Below the pieces are notes generated by a model. The model had not been told where the DNA came from, searched no databases, and saw only the letters and a program-made list of their open reading frames with translations. DNA of 64,000 bases from Diplodia intermedia (Eukaryota > Ascomycota > Dothideomycetes > Botryosphaeriales > Botryosphaeriaceae). The position numbers and the translations under genes are program-made. The DNA is taken from the NCBI GenBank assembly GCA_021495925.1, contig JAKEKT010000133.1, forward strand, positions 1 to 64,000. The letters are read 5' to 3'. Of the stretch, positions 22,821 through 32,619 are shown one piece after another. Each line of letters starts with the position of its first letter. Within the stretch, counting starts at the first letter, position 1.

Positions 22821-23801
22821 CTAGAAGTACGCCGAATCGACCCAATCAGCATAATCGCTGCCCAGCACATCCGCAATCGCCACGGCGGCGCTCAACTGCT
22901 CCGAAAAGTCCGCCCGGTCCTCCGTGCTCGCGCCATCGCCGGTGTTGCCATACTCGGCGAAAGTAACAGCGTCCGTCCTGGCATCCGACGAGCTCCACTC
23001 CATCCAGCCGGCGGCGTTGATGATATCCGCAAGGGCCGTGTTCTGGAAGACGACGCGGGCGTAGTTGCGCCAGGGGCGGCCGAGATAGATCGCGCCTTCC
23101 GCCACGCTCGCGCCGTCCGCGGCCGCCACGTTGCTGTTGTTGATGACGTAGTACGACGGGTTGTCGTCCGAGTCGCGGCCGTTGGCGGTCACGTAGCCGA
23201 GCGAGGCCGACGCGACGCGGATGTCGACGTTTTCGAACCACGCGACGGCCTGCTGGCCGAAGATGAAGTCGGTGGCGCCCTCGATGTACGAGTTGGCGTA
23301 GACCTGGGTGCCCTGCTGCGCGAGCAGCGTGTCCTGGAAGCCCGTGAGCTTGACGCCGTAGTAGCCGTGGTTGCCCGCCGCGTAGGCCGACAGCGCGACC
23401 GCCTGCGAGCCCGAGCCGCGCGTGTTCTCGACGTTGAGGTTGTACACCTTGACGTCGCCCGTGTGCACGGCCAGCGTGGCGGTGCCGTCGTTGTCCAGCC
23501 CGTCGTCTTGCGACTTGCCCGCCGAGATGGTGACCGTGTTGCTGCCGTACGACGTCTCGTCGTCCGACTGGCCGTAGACGGTCAGGGCGCCCGACAGCGC
23601 CGGGATGACGACCTGCTCCTCGTAGGTGCCCGAGTAGATGAAGATGACCTGCTCCGACGAGGACGAGGTCGAGAGGGCGTCGACGGCGTCCTGGATGGTC
23701 GAGTAGTCGCCCGAGGAGCCGACGGTGAAGGCGCCCGAGGGGGGCGAGCTCAGGGCGAGGGCCGGGGCCGCGATGGCGAGGATGGTGGCGAGGCTGGGCA
23801 T
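22821..23801 (-). CDS. secreted pectin methylesterase, CE8
   Basis: Pectinesterase that removes methyl esters from homogalacturonan in plant cell walls. Single exon, 326 aa, the usual size for fungal CE8 enzymes. A signal peptide (LATILAIAAPALALS, residues 4-18) indicates secretion. The right-handed beta-helix family motifs are all present: GFQDTLLAQQG with Q156 and catalytic D157, YIEGATDFIFGQ with catalytic D178, and YLGRPWRNYARVVF with R242 and W244. The start is the first ATG of the frame, directly before the signal peptide. The 5' flank (23802 onward) has poly-A/G-rich leader sequence. Nothing is missing, so it should be active. Confidence 0.95.
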   Translation of the reverse strand: MPSLATILAIAAPALALSSPPSGAFTVGSSGDYSTIQDAVDALSTSSSSEQVIFIYSGTYEEQVVIPALSGALTVYGQSDDETSYGSNTVTISAGKSQDDGLDNDGTATLAVHTGDVKVYNLNVENTRGSGSQAVALSAYAAGNHGYYGVKLTGFQDTLLAQQGTQVYANSYIEGATDFIFGQQAVAWFENVDIRVASASLGYVTANGRDSDDNPSYYVINNSNVAAADGASVAEGAIYLGRPWRNYARVVFQNTALADIINAAGWMEWSSSDARTDAVTFAEYGNTGDGASTEDRADFSEQLSAAVAIADVLGSDYADWVDSAYF

Positions 23802-24644
23802 GGTGATGGTGTTGATGGTAACGATTGATGTGCGGGACGAGCAAAAAAAGAGTGGATCCGGAGAGAACGTAAACGAAGGAAGAGAGAGTTCAAGAAAGGC
23901 GCCTGGCCGGGAAGAATGCTCGCTGGGAGGGATGAAGTGTCGATGATCAACGACAGGGCGGATGGACGTTTATATACGGGTCGACATGGTGCAGCGGTAA
24001 ACGGCGGGAAGGGGCGTGGATCTGGGATTGGTGGAGCCACAGTGCCATGCGTGCCTGGCCGTGTAGGCTAAGTTTACATTGTCGTGTGTAAGTGCCTACA
24101 ACAGGTGTTTCATTAACACGCGGGCCAGTGGCTGCTTCGGGCAAGCACCGACAGCGCCTTGGCCCGCGGGCTGAAACGCTTGGGTCGCATGCACCCCGCA
24201 AGAAGCAGACCGAGCCAAGCTTTCGCCTAGGGTTAGTTTCATATATGGGAGGAGCTTTGGCGGCTTTGTTTGGTGGATTTTTCCCGGCTGATGTGGCTGA
24301 TTCCGGGCCAGGCACGTCGCCCACGCGGTCCGGCGCCCGGCCATGCAGTCGATCGCCGGGCGGCATTGGTGCGTCTTCTGGCCCTGTCCCTCGTCGTAAC
24401 GGCGAATTTTGCTTCCGCGCCAGGTTTGGTGTTTGGAGGTGCCGGCAGGGGAGGACTACGCGGCCTGGAAGTGGTGGTGACGTGAGTGGAGCTGTTTCAG
24501 CCCTCCTTTTCGGCCACAACCCTGGTCCGATCACGGCCGCAGCAAACAAAACAGGCCGACCCGCCGCAACGAGGAAACGAAAAAGAAAACGGTCGGTCGA
24601 ACGTGGGAAAAGCTTGACGCGCGGCAAAGAACCCCCCTTCCCCG
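23802..24644. other. intergenic, pectinesterase promoter
   Basis: These 843 bases lie between two minus-strand genes. Overlapping frames on both strands (for example 24092-24820 +) have no family resemblance. No element was assigned. Confidence 0.5.
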
Positions 24645-26216
24645 CTAACCCGAGGCCGGCTGCACGCAGTATCTCCACCAGTGCTCCTCCGAGTCGGCCA
24701 TCCCAAACACCTCCATGCCGCCTTCCACGCCAGCGGGACCGACCGCCCAGAGCCCCTTCTCCACCAGGTCCAGCCAATGGTCCAGCACGACGTGCAGGGG
24801 TGTGTGGTGGGCATATGTGAATGCGTTATTGCCAAGCTGGAACAACGAGATATATGCTTCAGACCCATGAGCAGCCCGCGTTTCGTCCAACGTGCGCCAA
24901 GGCGCGTCCCTGACCTCGCGGCCGTCGCCCGTCCGCGCCCAGCCTTTCCGCCCGATGCCGAAGGGCGTCACGAGCTGGGCGCCGTCCTGGTAGCCGTCGT
25001 GGTGCGATGCGCCGTCCAGGTACAGCCCGCCGCGCACGCCCGTTAGCGTCGCCTTGTACCACCCGTAGAAGTCTCCACCGTCGACGTCGTCCTGCACCCG
25101 CTCATCTGATGGAAACAGGAGCACCGGCAACGCGGACCGGTCTCGTCCAGCGGCCACGTAAGACGCCGGCACGGGCGGCTCGGCCAGTATGGAGGCAATG
25201 GTCTCATCCGTAGGGCACTTGAGGCCCGGCGCTATGTAGTCGAAGGGACAGCCGGGGGCCCGAGTCAGGAAGAGGTGGAGGAAGCTATTGCCGGCGGCGG
25301 CGGGGCCATGCCCGCGCAGTAGTGATGTCTCGGAGATCATGCGCTGCCGCCGTCTGAGCTGACGTTGCTCGGTCTGGGCCTCCGCCGGCATCCGCTCCCA
25401 TATGGCTTGCATAAGGAGGTCGATCTTGGCGATGGTCCTCTCGATCCCGCCCTCGGTTTCCCACGCCATCTTGGCCCACGGCGAGTGGACGGGGTCCAAG
25501 TCGTCCCCTTCGAACCGCCCAGACGGCAGTGCGACGTACCTGCCCGCCTCAATCATGCCAAGGTACGTGCCCAATGCCAGTTCCAGCGGGAACCAGTTCA
25601 CGTCGCTGCGGTGGACGCCGTCCGGCCACGGGAAGAAGTGCGCCAAAGTGTCGTGCTTGTCGAACACCAAGCCAAACATGTCCCCGCTCACATCCCAGGG
25701 CGCGTCGTAGAGAAGAAGCATGTGCTCGCCCTCGTCGAAATTGTCGAGATACGAAAACATGGTGTGTGGATGGGCGAGGCCAGCCAGCTCGTGCGTGAAG
25801 GTCAAGCCTTCCTCGGGCATCTGGGCATGCTGCAAGAAGTCGACCAGGGCCGGTGTGAGGCGATGTCGGATCCGCTCAGCCTCGTGCTGGTACTTGGCCC
25901 ACCACGTCGTCTTGTCTCTCGTCGCCGGATCTCTGCCGCAGCCGTGGTTGTGTCCCAGCCAGCCCAGCTCGACGATGCGATTGTGGAGCAAGGCGCAACG
26001 GCTCCAGTCGAGGACGGGCTGCGGCTCGTTCGGCACGGCGAGGTCTTCGTACGGCGTCCATGGCTCAGCTTCGAAGAGGCGCGTCACCAGGCCGACGTAG
26101 GTTTCCACGCCGCGGTCGAAGCCAAAGGCGACAAGTTTCACGCCGGCGAGGAGCGCGAAGCCGAGAGCCGCGTGGCGGATTGCCGCCCAATCGATGGCGA
26201 GAGCGGCCGGGCGCAT
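24645..26216 (-). CDS. uncharacterised fungal protein with N-terminal membrane segment
   Basis: Single-exon 523-aa protein that I do not recognise. A hydrophobic helix at about residues 13-33 (IRHAALGFALLAGVKLVAFGF) could anchor it in a membrane or act as an uncleaved signal. The rest is globular and rich in Trp, His and Asp, with motifs such as CALLHNRIVELGWLGHNHGC, TFTHELAGLAHPHTMFSYLDN, HDTLAHFFPWPDG, WFPLELALGTYLGMIEAGR and ISLFQLGNNAFTYAHHTPLHVVLDHWL. The regular composition, full-length frame and lack of low-complexity sequence support a real, constrained gene. No known catalytic motif could be named. Its neighbours give no functional hint. Confidence 0.75.
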   Translation of the reverse strand: MRPAALAIDWAAIRHAALGFALLAGVKLVAFGFDRGVETYVGLVTRLFEAEPWTPYEDLAVPNEPQPVLDWSRCALLHNRIVELGWLGHNHGCGRDPATRDKTTWWAKYQHEAERIRHRLTPALVDFLQHAQMPEEGLTFTHELAGLAHPHTMFSYLDNFDEGEHMLLLYDAPWDVSGDMFGLVFDKHDTLAHFFPWPDGVHRSDVNWFPLELALGTYLGMIEAGRYVALPSGRFEGDDLDPVHSPWAKMAWETEGGIERTIAKIDLLMQAIWERMPAEAQTEQRQLRRRQRMISETSLLRGHGPAAAGNSFLHLFLTRAPGCPFDYIAPGLKCPTDETIASILAEPPVPASYVAAGRDRSALPVLLFPSDERVQDDVDGGDFYGWYKATLTGVRGGLYLDGASHHDGYQDGAQLVTPFGIGRKGWARTGDGREVRDAPWRTLDETRAAHGSEAYISLFQLGNNAFTYAHHTPLHVVLDHWLDLVEKGLWAVGPAGVEGGMEVFGMADSEEHWWRYCVQPASG

Positions 26217-27031
26217 GTCAAGAGGCTCATGTTGTAAGTTTCAAGACGAGTCGTGTGGGATGTGGCGTTCATCGGCAGTGGCAGCTCGTTAGTGCGCCTG
26301 CAGATCGGCCGTGATATCATCTCTTATCGCCCGCTACATCACCATTGAAGCTTCAACACACAATAGAGCGCTGCAACTCGCGTCCAGAATGGGAATGCTG
26401 CCCTGGTCGGCATATGCTCCTCCGCTTCTTTGGACTCAACACCAGGCGGGGTGTGCGCAAGACTGGTACCCGACGACCGCCCTCGGATAGGACATACAAA
26501 CGAAAAAGACGAGCCCAACGCCGAGGGATCAAACGGGTGGCCTAACCAGGTCGCGTAAGCTAAGCTTTCGTACGCACGAGCGCGCAGGCCACCTGGTGTC
26601 TCCATCGCAATCTCTTGTGTCGAACAAGCTTTGGTGAAAGGGGGGCCGCGGCCGGCAAAAGCGGAACAACAGCCTTGCGTGCATCATCAATGATAAGAGC
26701 AGAGATTCAAGGGGGCCGGTGATGCCACTTTGTGGAGAGCCGGTTGAAAATCGAGTGTGGGTGTGTGTACACGCCGCGAACGCAACGCCTCAAATTTCCG
26801 GGAAAACGCCGCACGAAAAGAACTCGACCGAAGAAGAAGAAGATGATGATGATTGGGTATACTGCCTGTCTATCCGTGTAACTTGTTGGGTGTTCGTTAG
26901 GTTCGAAGGTATCAAGGTCGCCTTTCCTATAGCCCTACCATGTGCACAGGGCCCCGCCCCTCAAACAGATATCCACGAAAATTGTGCGAGCTAAGGAGAC
27001 GAAAAATCTACCGATGCCCCGCAATAAACAG
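26217..27031. other. intergenic, 815 bases
   Basis: Promoter region of the uncharacterised minus-strand gene and 3' flank of rdh54. It contains a short GAA/GAT run near 26831-26853. No gene is seen. Confidence 0.5.
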
Positions 27032-29833
27032 TCACGACGAAGTCTTCGAGAACACAAATTTGACCCTCGAGCCTTCCTCCTTAATCACGTCCAGGAGGGG
27101 CTCATCGTCGATCAGGGCTTCGAAGTCGACAACGTCCTGCTCGTCAACACCTTCGCCTTCCGATCGAGCGGCTGCCTTGTCCGAGATGAGAGACGTGTCG
27201 ACGTGTGCGTACTGCATGAGCGAAATCAACTTTGCTTTCTCCTTCTTCGGCATCCGCGCCTCGCTCAGCCTCCTCTCTTGCTCCTCCATATCAACCTGGC
27301 TCGCACGAAGCAGCATCGGGAGGTCCGGAAGCTCGTCATCACTTTCGTGCGCGTCGTCGTCAGCCGTCTCGCTTGCCGAATCCTTCACCGCGCCATCCGC
27401 GTCTGCAGGGACCAGCCCGCCTCCGTTGCCGCGGCCGCCGCAAGGGCAGCATATAAGCTTGTGAGTCTGGCATTCGTCGTCCTCGTTCAACGTGAAAAGG
27501 TCCCGCAGCTCCTCCTTGGTGAAGCTGGAGGAAGACGACTTGCTGTCGATGACGCTGTCGGCGAGTCCCTGCTTGGTCACCTGTCGCTGGAAGATCTTCT
27601 CATCCAAACCGCCCATTGTCAGCAATCTGTAGATCTTGCATGGCCTTTTCTGGCCGTCTCGATGGATCCGCGCCATGGCTTGCAGGTCGTGAGCTGGGTT
27701 CCAGTCGATGTCGTAAAGCACGAGTCGAGATGCGCCAATGAGGTTGATCCCGACGCCGCCGGCCTTGGCCGAAAGAAGAAAGACAAAACATCTATTGGCA
27801 TCCGAGTTGTTGAATTTGTTGATCATATCCTGACGCTTGTTTGATGGCGTAGAACCATCGACGCGCAAGCAGGTGTATGAGAGGGAGTTTAGCAATTCCT
27901 CGAGGATGTCAAGGGTCGATGTGTAGTGCGAGACAAGGACGACTTTCTCGTCAGTTGTCGTTTTGATGCGGTGCAAAAGGCCGTCAAGAACGTGTAGCTT
28001 TGCGCTAGCCTTGCTGTTGATCAGCTTGGAAGGGATCGACTCCAGTATGGCCGCCATGACGGGGTTTGGGCTTTCGTCTTTTTTCGTGGCGGACAATAGC
28101 CTTGGACTGTTGCAGACTTGCTTGAGAATGTTGATGAGTTGAAGCGCATTCTCATTGCTGCCAAGCGCAGCACCAAATGCTGGAGATGCAAGCACGCTGC
28201 GGTAGACCTGTGCTTGAGCTGCAGTTGGACGACAGAGCAGGACGTGCTCGGTCTTTGGCGGCAGGTACTTCGAGAGGATATCAGCAGTCCGCCTAAGCAT
28301 GAACTGCTTGGACAGTTTGTCAAGTTCCTCATATCGTGCGGTTCCTTTCTCTCTATCTTTGGCCGACGCGTCCGGTTGCTGGCCACGTACAATTGGACCT
28401 TCGAATTCGCGTTTGAATGCATTCAACTTGCCGAAGATGCCGGGATTGACCAGATCAGCGACGGTGTGAAATTCGAGCAGGTTGTTGGAGAATGGAGTGC
28501 CCGAGAGTAAGACGATGCGATCGGTGCCAAGATTTCGGATTGCCTGCGCAGTCTTACCTTTAGCTCCCTTGAGCTTGTGACCTTCGTCTAAGACAATCAA
28601 ATCGACGTTGCAGTGCTTCTTGATGTCTTCGTGGGACTTGAGAAGCTTCTCGTACCCGATGACCATGACATTGTAGCATTTGCCCCGAGTGAAATCCGTG
28701 AGCCGTTTCCTCGATTCATCGGCAACGAAGACACCAAGTCGTTCGATCCCAAGCCATTTGCGGAACTCTTTGCGCCAATTACCGACAACACCAGCTGGGC
28801 ATACGATAATGGCTTTCTTCACCACAGGTGGGTCTTCGTAAACGAAATTTTGCTTGAGTAGGGTCCAGATCAGAGTGATGGTTTGCAGCGTCTTGCCGAG
28901 GCCCATTTCGTCGGCGAGGATGGCACCTAGGCCATTGTAGGCACCGAGCCCCATGACGCACTCGTAGAGGAACTGGACGCCTTGGCGCTGGTGATCGCGG
29001 AGGTGCTTGGAGAGGACTGGATCAACCACGACGTCAACTGCTTGCCTACCCTTAGGGAGGTTCATGGGCCGTGGACGTTTCATGACGAGAGCACCGGGGG
29101 CATCCGGATCATGACGCGGCTGAGGCACCTCTGTGTTGGACTGTGTGGGTAGTACAGTAGATGCCAAAAGCGGATTCTTGAATTTGGAGGTTGGAGGGCG
29201 ACTCTGCGTAGAGGCTGGGGCCGAAAGTCCGACGTCTGATATCTCCGAGCTTTTCACGGTAGCCTTCTGAGCTTGTATGGGCTTTGCTGTGAGCAGGGGC
29301 TTGTTATTGCTTGAATGGGTCGCTGCAGGCTTAGGTTCGACAGGATCGTTGGCACGCCATCCTGCGAGGAAGTCCTGCTTGGAGATGACAGCGTCGATCT
29401 CCACCTCTTTGCCGCCGACGGTCAGCGTAGATCCAGGCTCCAAAGGCTTCGACCACATTGTCTTCCCCATGGGGCGGCCGGCTGTATCGTGAAGCTGGGC
29501 ATAGCCATTGGATAGGCAGAGTATGGCGTCGCCGTCCCAAGTCTTGTGCTTCTTTGCGGTGGGCTTGCGCCACAATACGGCGTAGTAGGTTCCGGTAGAG
29601 CCTTCGCGCGGCTTGGGAGTAGAGTCGACTCTGGCAGGATTCACGACTTGCACGAGAGGTTTGCGCGCGGGGACCGGGGCTGGCGGCGGCTTCGACGGAT
29701 CGTCATTGTCGTGGGAGATGCGGCGTTTCTTCGCAGGCGGCTCAGACGGTGGATCAGCAGGGGCGTGCGCGGTTGGCTGGTTCTCTGAGGGTTTGCGGAT
29801 CAACGCGGGGGGCTTGAACGGTTTGTTGAGCAT
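27032..29833 (-). CDS. rdh54: Rdh54/Rad54B-type SNF2 translocase, recombination repair
   Basis: Swi2/Snf2 DNA translocase of the Rad54B/Rdh54 (Tid1) branch, which works with Rad51 and Dmc1 in homologous recombination and meiosis. Single exon, 933 aa. The N-terminal region has a nuclear-localisation-like PAKKRRIS (33-40). A DUF2439-type module follows (YYAVLWRKPTAKKHKTWDGDAIL, about 83-105), a mark of this branch rather than of Rad54 itself. Helicase motifs are I (ADEMGLGKT, 307-315), Ia (AIIVCPAGVVGNW), II (DEGH, 416-419), III (LLSGTPFSNN), IV (VLVSHYT), V (LLSAKAGGVGINLIGA) and VI (QAMARIHRDGQKRP). A Cys/His cluster (CQTHKLICCPCGG) near the C-terminus also fits Rdh54. It shares a 201-base divergent promoter with the RWD-domain gene. 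Confidence 0.93.
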   Translation of the reverse strand: MLNKPFKPPALIRKPSENQPTAHAPADPPSEPPAKKRRISHDNDDPSKPPPAPVPARKPLVQVVNPARVDSTPKPREGSTGTYYAVLWRKPTAKKHKTWDGDAILCLSNGYAQLHDTAGRPMGKTMWSKPLEPGSTLTVGGKEVEIDAVISKQDFLAGWRANDPVEPKPAATHSSNNKPLLTAKPIQAQKATVKSSEISDVGLSAPASTQSRPPTSKFKNPLLASTVLPTQSNTEVPQPRHDPDAPGALVMKRPRPMNLPKGRQAVDVVVDPVLSKHLRDHQRQGVQFLYECVMGLGAYNGLGAILADEMGLGKTLQTITLIWTLLKQNFVYEDPPVVKKAIIVCPAGVVGNWRKEFRKWLGIERLGVFVADESRKRLTDFTRGKCYNVMVIGYEKLLKSHEDIKKHCNVDLIVLDEGHKLKGAKGKTAQAIRNLGTDRIVLLSGTPFSNNLLEFHTVADLVNPGIFGKLNAFKREFEGPIVRGQQPDASAKDREKGTARYEELDKLSKQFMLRRTADILSKYLPPKTEHVLLCRPTAAQAQVYRSVLASPAFGAALGSNENALQLINILKQVCNSPRLLSATKKDESPNPVMAAILESIPSKLINSKASAKLHVLDGLLHRIKTTTDEKVVLVSHYTSTLDILEELLNSLSYTCLRVDGSTPSNKRQDMINKFNNSDANRCFVFLLSAKAGGVGINLIGASRLVLYDIDWNPAHDLQAMARIHRDGQKRPCKIYRLLTMGGLDEKIFQRQVTKQGLADSVIDSKSSSSSFTKEELRDLFTLNEDDECQTHKLICCPCGGRGNGGGLVPADADGAVKDSASETADDDAHESDDELPDLPMLLRASQVDMEEQERRLSEARMPKKEKAKLISLMQYAHVDTSLISDKAAARSEGEGVDEQDVVDFEALIDDEPLLDVIKEEGSRVKFVFSKTSS

Positions 29834-30034
29834 GGTTGCGGCGACATGGAAATTGTCGCGTCGATGATGTTGACTCGACGGCCGCGGTCAGGTGGCGACG
29901 CGACAGCGTGGAGAAAGGCAGGCGCGTCTCGGCTCGCTCGCGCCGCGCTTGCGTCACCCCAAGACCCACCTCGTAGAGGCGACACCACCGAATTTCACCA
30001 ACACCACACGTATCTGATCGGAGGCTAATTTGAC
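29834..30034. promoter_or_regulatory. short divergent promoter of rdh54 and the RWD-domain gene
   Basis: Only 201 bases separate the two ATGs, so both transcripts must start within it. It is GC-rich with several GCGAC/GTCGC steps. No named site is claimed. Confidence 0.6.
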
Positions 30035-30883
30035 ATGGATGAGCGGGGCGATGGCATCGCTGCCGAAAATCGGGAGCGCCAGTTGAACGAAGTCACCCTC
30101 TTGGAGAGCATGTATCCCGAGGAGCTACAAATTATCAAGCATCCCAAAGGCCTGGATGACGACCTCGAACTCGAGATCCGCCTCGATCCCGCTCATTCGC
30201 TCTCCTTCGTTCTTTCGCCGAAAACATATCCGGCATCTTCAGGTCCTCAGGTTTTTCTCTCCTTTGGATCCGACGTTTCAAACGACAGCCGGGGGCAACT
30301 GCGCGCTCACTTGCGAGATATCGTAGACCAGCAAGAGCCCGGCATAGAGTGCGTCGATCTCATCATTGGCGACTTTCGGCAGGCTCTGGACGACTTCAGC
30401 GCCTCCGCCCGCGAAAAGGACGTGCAGCGCGCCGGGCAGCACTCAGGGCCCGATGCCTCACAAACCCAAGCTCTGCGCGTGGTTTTATGGATGCATCATC
30501 TACTAGCCACCAGCAAACGCCGTGCCATCGTCCAACTTTCGAAAGAGCTTGGTCTTGGTGGCTTTTCAAAGCCCGGCTATCCGGGCAGCGTATTCGTCGA
30601 GGGCGAGGCCACTTCCGTACGCACTTTTGTCGACGAACTCAAGGTGCGTCGCTTATACTTGTCGCTATACTCATTGAAATGCTAATCTCTACACATTCAG
30701 TCTATGCGTTGGCAAGCGATTCAAGAACGTGCCTCAGCCACCGTTCCAACGACGTCGCTTGTGCTCCCCTCGGGAATTCAAGAGGTCCAAGGCCTTGGAG
30801 ACATCGCTGAAGGTCTTAGGTCGACGGGAGACCAAGGAGACTCTCTGGCTGCCTTCTTCCTGGAGAGCATGAAAATCATATGA
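30035..30883 (+). CDS. RWD domain protein with C-terminal DUF1115 (RWDD2-like)
   Basis: Exons are 30035-30643 and 30701-30883 (57-nt intron, GTGCGT donor, ATTCAG acceptor), giving 263 aa. The N-terminal RWD domain (about residues 15-125) has the typical EVTLLESMYPEEL and YP opening. The second half matches the DUF1115 domain shared with Prp3 and RWDD2 proteins: LWMHHLLATSKRRAIVQLSKELGLGGFSKPGYPG, then VFVEGE and VDELKSMRWQAIQER across the splice site. Family members are poorly characterised. The RWD fold usually binds proteins of ubiquitin or SUMO pathways, and the Prp3 link hints at RNA binding; both are inference. It is divergent from rdh54. Confidence 0.88.
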
Positions 30884-32619
30884 TTAGGGAAAAGCGTTGT
30901 CGGAATAATCAACTTTTGCTTGCCACACGCATCTGGACAACGAGAAACAGATCCGAAGGCTGTGTTGCATGAGCCAGGTTAGGCCTGTAAGTTCGTGCCA
31001 GGGGTCAGAACGGCTCGTCCCTCACTAATTTCGCAACCGCACTCGTCCCCACTTCCACCATGGCTACCTGCATCTGGGCTCAAGAGCACCTACTCTTACA
31101 ACATCGTCTCCTGAGTGACCAGTCCAAGCGATAAGGAGTGAGTGCCGTCGCCCCTCGACAGTAGATACGCCGCAGTTCCTCTCGTATGTGCGAGCTAATA
31201 AATCCTAAAAAGCAGGTGAACGAAGAAACTGGTCCTTTGAGCTTCCCGAGGACAATTCTCTCTTCCCACATTGGCGGAATTCATTGTCTGGATAGAATTG
31301 CAAGTATTCAAGACTCGCATTACATCATATTCCGGGTCTCCGGTGGTTCGACCAAAAGAATGTACCCACCTTGGAAGCTGGATCCAAAAACACTCAGTCT
31401 ACCAACTCCACTCGGTCCGCATTTGGTCTGGCTAGCAAAATCTCGGCGTACAGGATGCATGATTCACAGACAAGTTTCAGCGAGCAGGCCGAAGCACAAC
31501 ACGTAACGGTGCGAAACGAAATAGGCACTGCCGAGTCAAATCCCGATACGCATCTCCGCTCGAAATAACGGATAATCGAAGTGCACCAGAGGCGCTCGGT
31601 CTTCGTGCCGATTACGGAACCATAGTATAGATACTGTGATCGGACAGCGAGCCTTTTACACAAACCAGTGGAGCTGTAGTACACTGGCCGGACCTGGTTG
31701 CTTCTTATCATTTGGTGCGACGGGCAACGGAGAAATAACGTCCACAGACGCCATGCGGGGCTAGCAGTAATCTTCTGGCGGAGGTTTGTGGAGGTGGCAG
31801 GGACGACAACTACACAGAGATCGACACACAGTCGTCATGGCGCGTCTGACATAAGCAAGGCACACTAACGGTCAGTAGTGTCACAAGACCTGGGGAGTGC
31901 ATCGTCTCACCCCGACTTTCGTAATCGCAGATCCCTCGGGTACCTACATCGACATGGACACGCTCGTATTGCAGTCACACTCGCCATTGCAACGAGCGAA
32001 TTGCCTGGACCAGGCACACCGCACACGCACCCGACGACGAGGCGCGCCTGAGTCGGGACGCGTTCAACGACTGATGCCACCACGACCGTGCACCACCCGT
32101 CCCTGGAGATCACCCGCTGCGCCTTGCGGGGGGTGCAGGTGGCAGCACTGAAGGTCGCCTTGTGACCACCCCTAACACGACGCCGTCGCTCAGCCCTCCG
32201 CCCACACCGGCCACTTAGGCCGCCAAGTAGACGCCCGCCTCCGCGGCCTGGCAGCCCCCCAACATGACCGCATCACTCGCAGCGCGGGAAATGGCGCCAA
32301 GCTCCGCGCTGCAGGAGCCGGGGGCGCGGGCCAAGCAGCAGCCAACCACTGGCGTGTCCTGCCTCGCACACCACAAGATGTCATAGCTCGCCGCGCCGAG
32401 CTCCACCGCCCTGCTTCAGGCAAGGCACATCAAACACTTGCCGCCGCCTAGCCCTTCCTCCGCCCAGCTACAAAATCCGCCTGCTCTCTTGTGTCCCTGA
32501 CCAGTGACCGCAAAGTCTGACTGCAATCCCCCCATCTGACCAAGCCTGTGCCTGAGATCACATTGCCCATCTGACTGCTGCCTACTGCCAATTGGAGAGA
32601 AAGACAAAAAGGAGGCACC
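30884..32619. other. 1.74-kb intergenic region, no gene seen
   Basis: No open frame longer than about 105 codons resembles a protein. The AT content falls towards APP1, where 31990-32460 is C-rich. The region may contain the APP1 promoter and untranslated leader. No tRNA B-box with a matching A-box was found. Confidence 0.5.

Noticed and set aside
32190..32423. Short minus-strand frame upstream of app1
   Set aside because: 77 codons of Arg/Ala/Trp-rich sequence without homology or a credible start context.
31000..32600. Possible tRNA or 5S rRNA gene
   Set aside because: Scanning for B-box-like GTTCRANYC with a matching A-box and acceptor stem gave none here or elsewhere in the window, and no 5S-like sequence was recognised.
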